This document shows, piece by piece, positions 1 to 5,924 of a stretch of DNA of 8,108 nt. The DNA comes from CAYGWP01 sp964353455. GTDB taxonomy: Bacteria; Planctomycetota; Phycisphaerae; FEN-1346. The position numbers were made by a program, and so were the translations under genes. The notes beneath the pieces were generated by a model. The model was not told the DNA's origin, did not search any database, and saw only the letters and a program-made list of their open reading frames with translations. The stretch's first letter is position 1; each line of letters begins with the position of its first letter. Where the stretch lies: positions 1 to 8,108 of the forward strand of contig CAYGWP010000263.1 of the NCBI GenBank assembly GCA_964353455.1, read 5' to 3'.

Positions 1-1100
1 ATGCCCACGTCGAAGAAGCGGTCGGGGAAGCGGTGCGCGAACCTGAGGAGGCCGGTCCCTTCGGGCATGGCGGCGGTGATGGCGACGATCCGCCGGTCGG
101 ACTCTGCAAGGCCCACCAGTTCCGCCACGGCCGCGTGCGTCCAGGTGGTTTCCTCGGCGTCGGCGTCGGTCACGATCCGGCCGTTGTGCTCCTTGAACGG
201 GCGCGCGCTGTGCCACGCCGCCGGCTCCTCGGCCGCAGGGGCGAAGCCGAAACCTTTGCAGGTATGAACATGTAAGAGCCTCGGCATCTCCAGGCGCTTC
301 ATGTCCTCGAGCGCCTCCAGGAGCGCCCCGACGTCGTGGCCATCGACCGGCCCGAAGCACCGGAGGCCGAACCGCTCGAAGACGTGGTCCGGGACGACGG
401 CCTCCTTGACGGCGTCCTTGAAGACGTGGATGGCCTTGGCGAGCGAGTCGCCCATCGGCAGCCGGTCCAGGACGTCGCGGACCTCGGCCTTGAGGTTGTC
501 GTAGGCGGGGGCGGCCCGCATCCGCGTCAGGTACCGGGCGAGGCCGCCGACGGTTGGACTTATGGCCATCTGATTGTCATTGAGGATGACGAGGATGTTC
601 GCCCCGGTGTCTCCGGCGTGGTTCAGGGCCTCAAGCGCAAGGCCGCTCCCCAGGGCCCCGTCGCCGATGACGGCCACGGTCGTCGCGCCTGAGTGCGCCG
701 CCTTCTCGGCGAGCGCAAGGCCGAGCGCGGTCGAAATGCTCGCCCCGGCGTGGCCCGTCCGGAAAAGATCATACGGACTCTCCGTGGGGCTCGGGAACCC
801 GCTCACGCCCTTCGGTGTCCGCAGGTCCTCGAAGGCCGCACGCCGGCCGGTCAGTATCTTGTGGGCGTAGCACTGGTGCCCGACGTCCCAGACAAGGCGG
901 TCTCGCGAGAAGTCGAACGCCCGGTGCAGCGCAACCGTCAGTTCCACGACGCCGAGGTTCGACGCCAGGTGCCCGCCGCGCACCGCCACGGTCTTCGTGA
1001 TGAGCGCGCGGATCTCTCCGGCCAGGCGCGCCAGGTCGGCGGCGCCCAGCCCCCGCAGGTCGGCGGGCGAGTTGATCTTCTCGAGCAGACTGTCCGACAT
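1..1100 (-). CDS. dxs: 1-deoxy-D-xylulose-5-phosphate synthase, N-terminal part (partial at window edge)
   Basis: This cytoplasmic, thiamine-diphosphate-dependent enzyme condenses pyruvate with glyceraldehyde 3-phosphate to make DXP, the first step of the MEP isoprenoid pathway. Reading the minus strand from ATG at 1100 gives 366 uninterrupted codons, and the gene continues beyond position 1. Visible family motifs are GGHLASNLG (His44, equivalent to the catalytic His49 of E. coli), DVGHQCYAHKILTGR (72-86), the ThDP/Mg motif GDGALGSG (146-153) with downstream LNDNQMAIS (173-181), and FGPVDGHDV near residue 250. The second, pyrimidine-binding domain begins about residue 320 with ITAAMPEGTG. The window cuts just before the expected AEQH segment carrying the catalytic Glu, so about 250 residues of a usual 610-640 are missing at the edge; there is no sign of internal damage. 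The start ATG shares one base with the ispA stop (TGATG); a GGAG at 1112-1115 lies 11 bases upstream. Identification is very secure. Confidence 0.97.
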   Translation of the reverse strand, partial: MSDSLLEKINSPADLRGLGAADLARLAGEIRALITKTVAVRGGHLASNLGVVELTVALHRAFDFSRDRLVWDVGHQCYAHKILTGRRAAFEDLRTPKGVSGFPSPTESPYDLFRTGHAGASISTALGLALAEKAAHSGATTVAVIGDGALGSGLALEALNHAGDTGANILVILNDNQMAISPTVGGLARYLTRMRAAPAYDNLKAEVRDVLDRLPMGDSLAKAIHVFKDAVKEAVVPDHVFERFGLRCFGPVDGHDVGALLEALEDMKRLEMPRLLHVHTCKGFGFAPAAEEPAAWHSARPFKEHNGRIVTDADAEETTWTHAAVAELVGLAESDRRIVAITAAMPEGTGLLRFAHRFPDRFFDVG

Positions 1101-2002
1101 CAGTGTGTCCGCTCCACGACAAATCGCGCCAGGTCCCTCAGCCAGTCGGCCTCGTGGCCGAAGACCGTCAGGGCATCGACCGCCCGGTCGGCCTCGGACC
1201 GCGCACGGGGCCGGGCGGCCGCAAGGCCGTAACACGTCACGTAGGTCAACTTGCCGGCGGCGGCATCCTTGCCGGCGGTCTTGCCGAGGGTCTCGGTCGA
1301 TGCGACGGCGTCCAGGACGTCATCGGCGATCTGGAACGCCAGGCCCAGGTGCAATCCGTACTCTCGCAGGCTCCGCTCGTAATGCTCGCCGGCGCCGGCC
1401 GAGATCGCCCCCATGACGGCCGAGGCCTCAATCATGCGGGCGGTCTTCCGGCGGTGGATGATCTCCAACAGCCGCTCGTCGCCCACGTGCTCGCGCTCGG
1501 CCTTCAGGTCGGCCACCTGGCCGCCGACCATGCCGGAGGCCCCGGCGGCGCTCGCCAGTTCGGCGACCAGTCGCCGGGCCCGCGCGGCATCGGGCGCCCG
1601 CACCACCAGGACGGCGAACGCCTCGGTGAGGAGCCCGTCGCCCGCCAGAATGGCCATCGCCTCGCCGAACTTCCTGTGACACGACGGTTTGCCGTGGCGA
1701 AGGTCATCGTTGTCCATCGCCGGCAGATCATCGTGAATGAGCGAGTAGGTGTGGACCATCTCGACCGCACAGGCGGCCGGCATGGCGTCTGCGGCCTTTC
1801 CGCCGCAGGCCTCGGCGGCCAGGAGCACGATCGCGGGGCGCAATTTCTTGCCGCCGCCGAGGGCCATGTACCGCATCGCCTCGTAGAGGGCGCGGCTGGG
1901 CTCATCGGGCGCGGAGAGCGCCCGGTCGAGCGCCCGCGTGACGGCCTCGGCCCGCGCGCGCAGCACATCGGCCAGCGTCTTATTGTCGGGCGCCCGCCTC
2001 AT
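1100..2002 (-). CDS. ispA: Farnesyl diphosphate synthase (short-chain polyprenyl synthase)
   Basis: This soluble prenyltransferase condenses IPP with DMAPP and GPP to give C15 farnesyl diphosphate, the precursor of undecaprenyl carriers and quinones. Numbering from ATG at 2002 (300 residues), the family landmarks are GGGKKLRP (49-56), the first Asp-rich motif DDLPAMD (91-97, the DDxxxxD spacing of bacterial type II enzymes), GDGLL (122-125), GGQ (160-162) and the second Asp-rich motif FQIADDVLD (223-231). LGKTAGKDAAAGKLTY follows. A GTG at 2029 would add nine residues. I prefer the ATG because the homologous region starts there, GGA lies about 8 bases upstream, and a predicted promoter would start the RNA near 2038. 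The stop overlaps the dxs start, matching the common ispA-dxs order; no xseB is present upstream. Chain length (C15 versus C20) cannot be fixed from motifs alone, so a geranylgeranyl synthase is the main alternative. Confidence 0.93.
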   Translation of the reverse strand: MRRAPDNKTLADVLRARAEAVTRALDRALSAPDEPSRALYEAMRYMALGGGKKLRPAIVLLAAEACGGKAADAMPAACAVEMVHTYSLIHDDLPAMDNDDLRHGKPSCHRKFGEAMAILAGDGLLTEAFAVLVVRAPDAARARRLVAELASAAGASGMVGGQVADLKAEREHVGDERLLEIIHRRKTARMIEASAVMGAISAGAGEHYERSLREYGLHLGLAFQIADDVLDAVASTETLGKTAGKDAAAGKLTYVTCYGLAAARPRARSEADRAVDALTVFGHEADWLRDLARFVVERTH

Positions 2003-2044
2003 CGCACGGTTCCGTTCGCTTCCCCGCACCCATTGCAGCGCGGA

Positions 2045-2073
2045 ATCGTATCACTGGCCGCGGGGTGCAACAA
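2045..2073 (-). promoter_or_regulatory. Candidate promoter for ispA-dxs
   Basis: On the minus strand, TTGTTG (2073-2068) and TACGAT (2050-2045) are separated by 17 bases, and TG precedes the -10 by one base, giving an extended -10 (TGATACGAT). The -35 matches consensus at three of six positions and the -10 at four of six. Predicted transcription start is near 2038, about 36 bases before the ispA ATG. This is pattern matching against the sigma70 consensus only. Confidence 0.35.
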
Positions 2074-2093
2074 GGGTAAAAGGCGGTATTTGC

Positions 2094-2122
2094 ATGACAC
2101 GCCGCAACCTCGTGCGTAGAAT
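2094..2122 (+). promoter_or_regulatory. Candidate sigma70-type promoter for the HtrA gene cluster
   Basis: ATGACA (2094-2099) and TAGAAT (2117-2122) each match the -35 and -10 consensus at five of six positions, with an ideal 17-base spacer. Predicted transcription start is about 2129, giving a leader of roughly 39 bases before the protease ATG. No CpxR, sigmaE or other stress-factor site was recognised. It is divergent from the ispA promoter candidate, and the two -35 elements lie only about 20 bases apart, so both could share regulators. Confidence 0.5.
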
Positions 2123-2154
2123 GTGCGGCATGAAGGGCGGGTTTGACCCAGGGC

Positions 2155-2160
2155 AAGGGA
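2155..2160 (+). promoter_or_regulatory. Ribosome binding site of the HtrA-type protease
   Basis: AAGGGA lies seven bases upstream of ATG at 2168. It fixes this start, which is also the one that gives an N-terminal signal peptide. Confidence 0.7.
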
Positions 2161-2167
2161 AACCAAC

Positions 2168-3547
2168 ATGAAGCGATTACCATACGTTGTCCTTTGTGCG
2201 CTCGTGTCGGCGGCGTGGGCCGGGGCGGCCGAGAAGGCTGCGACCGATACCGAGGGGGCGCTCGGGCGGCTGGACTTCCGCCAGGTCATTTCCGGCGCCA
2301 AGGACAAGGTCTTCCCGGCGGTCGTCTATATCAAGTGCCTTCAGGAGACCCACGAGTCGGGGCAGAAGATTTCGCAGGAGGTCGCCGGCTCGGGCGTCAT
2401 CATCTCCGACAAGGGCGAGGTCCTCACGAACTGGCACGTCGTCGATAAGGCGGTCGAGGTCCGGTGCCTCCTCCTTGACGGCCGCGCCATGGACGCCAAG
2501 GTCGTCGGCTCCGACAAGGACACCGACCTGGCGCTGCTTCAGTTGGCGGCGCCGGGCGGCGGGCCGACGATCCCATTCGCCGTCCTCGGCGACTCCGACG
2601 TCCTCAAAGAAGGCGACTTCGTCATGGCGATGGGCGCCCCGTGGGGCCTCAGCCGCTCGGTCTCCATGGGCATCATCGCGTGCTCCAAGCGGTTCCTCCC
2701 CGCGTTCAGCCAGTACAGCCTGTGGCTCCAGACGGACGCCTCGATCAGCCCGGGGAACTCCGGCGGGCCGCTCGTCAACACGGCCGGCGAGGTCATCGGC
2801 ATCAACACGCGCGGGGCGATGATGGGCGGCGACATGGGCTTCGCCGTCCCCTCCGCCACGGTGCGGCACATCGTGTCGCAGATACGCGAGTTCGGCAAGG
2901 TCAACTGGAGTTGGACGGGCCTGCAACTCCAGCCGCTAAAGGATTTCGACAGGAATATCTATTTCGAGGGGACCGAGGGCGTCATCGTGGCCGAGACCGA
3001 CCCCGAAAGCCCCGCCCGCCGCGCGGGACTCCAGGCCCGAGACCGCATCCTCCGCATCGGCGGCATGCCCGTTACGGCGATGACCGATGAGAACCTGCCC
3101 GCCGTCCGCCGCACGCTCGGACTGCTGCCCAAGTACCAGCCCGTGAAGATCGACCTCGTGCGAAACGGCCAGCCCCTCACCATCTCCATCGAGCCGCGCG
3201 AGAAAGGAAAGGTCGAGGGGGCCGAACTCGACTGCCCGCGATGGGACTTCACCGTCCGCGAGATCAACCAGTTCGACAACCCGGACCTCTTCTTCTACCG
3301 CAACAAGGGCGTGTTCGTCTATGGAGTGAAGGAGCCGGGGAACGCCGCCGCCGCGGGCCTGAGGCCGCACGACATCATCGTCCGGATCGACTCCAGAGAG
3401 GTCACGAGCCTCGACGAAATGAAGACGATCCATAAGTCGTCGCTGGCCGAGATCGCCGCCAAGCACCGCATCATCTTCACGGTCCTCCGCAACGGCCTGA
3501 CGCGGCAGGTGGTCCTCGACTTCGCCAGAGATTATTCGAAAGAATAG
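2168..3547 (+). CDS. HtrA/Deg-family periplasmic serine protease with two PDZ domains
   Basis: Predicted exported trypsin-fold protease that cleaves misfolded envelope proteins, 459 residues. Residues 1-18 form a Sec signal (KR, hydrophobic core, likely cleavage after SAAWA). The protease domain spans about 38-245 and has the complete triad: His90 in TNWHVV, Asp120 in DTDLALLQL and Ser198 in SPGNSGGPLV. The 30-residue His-Asp spacing equals that of E. coli DegP (His105/Asp135/Ser210). The loop before GSGVIIS is short, unlike the long LA loop of DegP. PDZ1 is about 249-343 (GVIVAETDPESPARRAGL) and PDZ2 about 357-452 (GVFVYGVKEPGNAAAAGL). The gene diverges from ispA-dxs and is followed after 58 bases by two catalytically dead relatives whose PDZ halves resemble its own, suggesting a joint role. 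Orthology to DegP, DegQ or DegS specifically cannot be assigned, so no symbol is given; the family assignment is secure. Confidence 0.93.
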   Translation: MKRLPYVVLCALVSAAWAGAAEKAATDTEGALGRLDFRQVISGAKDKVFPAVVYIKCLQETHESGQKISQEVAGSGVIISDKGEVLTNWHVVDKAVEVRCLLLDGRAMDAKVVGSDKDTDLALLQLAAPGGGPTIPFAVLGDSDVLKEGDFVMAMGAPWGLSRSVSMGIIACSKRFLPAFSQYSLWLQTDASISPGNSGGPLVNTAGEVIGINTRGAMMGGDMGFAVPSATVRHIVSQIREFGKVNWSWTGLQLQPLKDFDRNIYFEGTEGVIVAETDPESPARRAGLQARDRILRIGGMPVTAMTDENLPAVRRTLGLLPKYQPVKIDLVRNGQPLTISIEPREKGKVEGAELDCPRWDFTVREINQFDNPDLFFYRNKGVFVYGVKEPGNAAAAGLRPHDIIVRIDSREVTSLDEMKTIHKSSLAEIAAKHRIIFTVLRNGLTRQVVLDFARDYSKE

Positions 3548-3563
3548 ATTGAAAACATTTAGC

Positions 3564-3581
3564 CGCCGCGCTTGCGCGGCG
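3564..3581 (+). other. GC-rich hairpin between the protease gene and the first paralog
   Basis: An eight-base-pair perfect stem (3564-3571 pairing with 3574-3581) can close on a G(CUUG)C tetraloop, one of the unusually stable RNA loops. No U-tract follows, so it is not a standard intrinsic terminator. It sits in the 58-base gap after the protease stop codon and ends 24 bases before the next ATG, so RNA processing, 3'-end protection of the protease message or partial attenuation are all possible. Confidence 0.45.
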
Positions 3582-3605
3582 CGTGTGTTGCGGCGAAAAG
3601 TCACT

Positions 3606-5789
3606 ATGAATTATCGCGTTACGATTGCGACTACGGCGTTTGCCCTGCTTGCAGCGGCATCCGTCGCGCGCGGCCAGGACTTGAGCGCGGCCGAGATGGC
3701 CGCGGCGGTCGAGGCCGTCGCCCCGTCGCTCGTGCGGGTCGAGTACACCCTGCGGTACGACAAGGGTGAAGAGCCGCGCGCGGGCGCCTGGGTCCAGGGC
3801 GGATGCCCGGTGCGCGGCCGCGACACGCTCGAGGCGGAAGCGGCCGTCAATGAAGAGCGGCCGCTTGAACTCGGGGCATTCCTGGTGGCGCCGAACCGGG
3901 TCGTCGCGCCCGACCCGATGATCCATCCGCGGTTCGTCGAATCGATCGCCGTCCGGTTCCGCGACGACCTCGTCAAGGCCAGGCCGGTCGCATACGCGAG
4001 GGACCAGGCGGCCGTCATCCTGGAACTGGAGCGGCCGCTGAAGGGCGCGCGGCCGCTCGCCTTCGACCCGAAGCGCAAGGTCCCGTACCTGGCGGTGACG
4101 TACGAGTTCCGCGACGGGGCGTGGACGGCGGCCGTGGACAGCATGCCGACGGGCCTCCTGGTCCGCGAGCCGAACCGGCGCACGGCCCCGGCCGTGATGA
4201 ACGCTGCGATCGTCGATAAGACGGGGGCGGCGGTCGCCCTCTCGATGAACGATGAGATGGCGGCCGACGATTCCTGGAAGGTCTCGCCGCTGGCGTGGCC
4301 GGCGTACTCGGCCGAGGAACTTGCGAAGATGCTCGCCGACATCCAGGAGCGCTGCACTGCGAGCCTCCTCTGCGCGACGCTCTACTTCCGAAGTCCGCGC
4401 AGTGATACAGGCCGCTCCATGCGTTCGCCGGAGGAGGAGAAGAACGTCACAGAGACGTGCGTCCCCGGAATCCGGCTCGACGGCGGGCGGCTGCTGGTGC
4501 TGGCGAACCTGAGGCCGGGCCAGACGGCGCGGCTGGAGCGGATCGTCGTCTGCTGCCCGCAGCCGGCGACGGCCAAGTTCGTCGCATCGCTCAAGGATTA
4601 CGGGTGCATCGTGGCTGAGATCGAGAAGCCCGCGCCCGGCACGGTTGAGTTCTCGGCCGGCCCGATCCTGGAATACCGCGGGGTCCTGCTGCCGGCCGCC
4701 GAGGTCCGAATCCACGGACAGAACCGGACCCTCTACTTCGACCACCGCCGCATCGAGGGCTTCGACGCGGGCTGGCGCCGGCAGGTGTACCCGAGGCTGC
4801 CCGGCGACACGCAGGGCCTCTTCCTCTTCGACCCGGCCGGGGCGATCATGGCACTGCCGGTCGCCCGGCGGGAACGCCTCGTCATGGACGAGGGCCACGC
4901 CGGCGCCGAGCCGATTCCCACGCCGGCGGCGTACCTGAAGGCCGCGATGGACGACCTGCCGAAGTCCGCCGACCCGCACAACGTGCCGCTGTCGGAGGAT
5001 GAGGAATCGCGCCTGGCGTGGCTCGGCACGGAACTCCAGCCGCTCGACCAGGACCTTGCGCGCGAGAACAAGGTCTCGGACCTGACGCGCGACGGCCAGA
5101 CCGGGGCGATGGTCTCGCACGTGTACCCGGATTCGCCGGCCGCGAAGGCAGGCATCGAGCCGGGCTGGATACTCCTGAGAATCCTCGTCGAGGGCCACCC
5201 GAAGCCGCTGGAAGTCCGCCTGGCGCACGACGAGATGGAAGGGCCGTTCCCGTGGGACGAACTGGACGAGGTCTCGGAGCAGTTGTACGACCGGATACCT
5301 ACGCCGTGGCCGCCCGCCGAGAGTTCCTTCACGCGGGCGCTGACGGACCTCGGGTTCGGCACGAAGTTCACGGCCGAGTTCTTCCACGGCGGGAAGACAA
5401 TCGCCAAGGACTTCGCCGTGACGCCCAGCCCGGCCACGTACGAGTCGGCCCCGCGCTATAAGTCGCAGGGGCTGGGCCTGACGGTCCGCGACCTGACGTA
5501 CGAGGTGCGCCGGTACTTCCAGAAGACGCCCGACGAGCCGGGCACGATCGTCTCGAAGATCGAGCCGGGGAGCAAGGCCAGCGTGGCGGGCATCAAGCCG
5601 TATGAGATTATTACGCATATCAATGATAAGGCGGTGAAGAACGTGAAGGACTTCGAGGCGGCCATCGCCGGGCAGGAGGAGTTGCGGCTGGCCGTCAAGC
5701 GGATGAACCGCGGCCGCGTCGTCAAGATCGCAATGGGCGCCGCAGCGCCTGCGAAAGAAGCCGCGCCCGAGAAGCCGGCGGCTAAGTAA
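3606..5789 (+). CDS. Secreted HtrA-like pseudoprotease: two degenerate trypsin-like domains plus two PDZ domains (paralog A)
   Basis: Predicted exported protein of 727 residues with no recognised named family. ATG at 3606 is chosen because it gives a clean Sec signal (MNYRV, hydrophobic 6-20, cleavage near ARG-QD). The same frame is open upstream to a TTG at 3549, but that start would put an Arg-rich stretch before the signal. The ribosome site is weak (GAAAAG), so coupling to the protease is possible. Aligned by eye to the upstream HtrA, residues about 38-245 keep the trypsin-like strand pattern (AFLVAPNRVV, AAVILELERPL, AIVDKTGAAVALSM). The triad positions are lost: His region becomes APDPMIHP, Asp becomes Ala135 and Ser becomes Met198. 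Residues about 284-420 look like a second degenerate copy (GIRLDGGRLLVLANL, IVAEIEKP). PDZ1 is about 469-608, with a Pro/Trp-rich insert at 548-585, and PDZ2 is 618-710. An Ala/Pro/Lys tail ends the protein. All seven cysteines lie between 67 and 334. Likely a binding or regulatory protein; fold assignment is inference. Confidence 0.85.
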   Translation: MNYRVTIATTAFALLAAASVARGQDLSAAEMAAAVEAVAPSLVRVEYTLRYDKGEEPRAGAWVQGGCPVRGRDTLEAEAAVNEERPLELGAFLVAPNRVVAPDPMIHPRFVESIAVRFRDDLVKARPVAYARDQAAVILELERPLKGARPLAFDPKRKVPYLAVTYEFRDGAWTAAVDSMPTGLLVREPNRRTAPAVMNAAIVDKTGAAVALSMNDEMAADDSWKVSPLAWPAYSAEELAKMLADIQERCTASLLCATLYFRSPRSDTGRSMRSPEEEKNVTETCVPGIRLDGGRLLVLANLRPGQTARLERIVVCCPQPATAKFVASLKDYGCIVAEIEKPAPGTVEFSAGPILEYRGVLLPAAEVRIHGQNRTLYFDHRRIEGFDAGWRRQVYPRLPGDTQGLFLFDPAGAIMALPVARRERLVMDEGHAGAEPIPTPAAYLKAAMDDLPKSADPHNVPLSEDEESRLAWLGTELQPLDQDLARENKVSDLTRDGQTGAMVSHVYPDSPAAKAGIEPGWILLRILVEGHPKPLEVRLAHDEMEGPFPWDELDEVSEQLYDRIPTPWPPAESSFTRALTDLGFGTKFTAEFFHGGKTIAKDFAVTPSPATYESAPRYKSQGLGLTVRDLTYEVRRYFQKTPDEPGTIVSKIEPGSKASVAGIKPYEIITHINDKAVKNVKDFEAAIAGQEELRLAVKRMNRGRVVKIAMGAAAPAKEAAPEKPAAK
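5481..5525 (+). repeat. Segment nearly identical to 7791-7835 (paralog copy A)
   Basis: This 45-base coding segment at the start of PDZ2 differs from 7791-7835 at a single base (5507), a synonymous Val codon change. It encodes TVRDLTYEVRRYFQK in both genes. It is the longest near-identical DNA stretch I found between the two paralogs and reflects their tandem duplication. Confidence 0.85.
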
Positions 5790-5805
5790 TCCGCATGCCG
5801 ACACG

Positions 5806-5889
5806 TGTGTGTGCCACGGCCGGCTTGTCCGGCCGTGCGATGGTTCAAAGCGATCCCCACGGCCGGGCGAGCCGGCCGTGGCACACATA
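5806..5889. repeat. 84-bp palindromic element with nested hairpins (REP/BIME- or MITE-like)
   Basis: Bases 5806-5837 pair with 5858-5889 as a 32-bp stem containing only three G-T wobbles and no mismatches, enclosing a 20-base loop. The outer 18 bp (5808-5825 with 5870-5887) are perfect. Each arm is also a hairpin by itself. Left: 5815-5823 pairs with 5829-5837 around CTTGT. Right: 5857-5866 pairs with 5872-5881 around GCGAG. The element can thus form one long stem, two adjacent hairpins or a cruciform. It lies between the stop codon of paralog A and the ribosome site of paralog B, without a U-tract. Two inverted hairpin units separated by a short spacer is the layout of BIMEs built from REP sequences. 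No transposase or flanking target duplication is evident. Copy number elsewhere cannot be seen from this window. Confidence 0.9.
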
Positions 5890-5911
5890 AAGCCGACCGT
5901 GCCCTGCGTTG

Positions 5912-5918
5912 AAAGGAG
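5912..5918 (+). promoter_or_regulatory. Strong ribosome binding site of paralog B
   Basis: AAAGGAG lies six bases upstream of ATG at 5925. It is the best Shine-Dalgarno sequence in the window and much stronger than that of paralog A, suggesting that paralog B is translated independently rather than by coupling. Confidence 0.8.
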
Positions 5919-5924
5919 CCTCTC

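Noticed and set aside
2003..2029. GTG at 2029 as the ispA start
   Set aside because: No Shine-Dalgarno sequence is seen upstream, the predicted transcript would leave almost no leader, and the extra nine residues have no counterpart in the family. It cannot be fully excluded.
1103..2119. A 338-codon plus-strand open frame opposite ispA
   Set aside because: It lies antisense to a gene with both Asp-rich prenyltransferase motifs and has no domain of its own.
2177..2926. A 249-codon minus-strand open frame opposite the protease domain
   Set aside because: It is antisense to the intact catalytic domain, with composition typical of a shadow frame.
3549..3605. TTG-initiated N-terminal extension of paralog A
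   Set aside because: It would add 19 Arg-rich residues before a normal signal peptide, and no good ribosome site precedes it.
5790..5924. Intrinsic terminator or new promoter between the paralogs
   Set aside because: The palindrome has no U-tract after it, and I found no convincing -35/-10 pair in the region.
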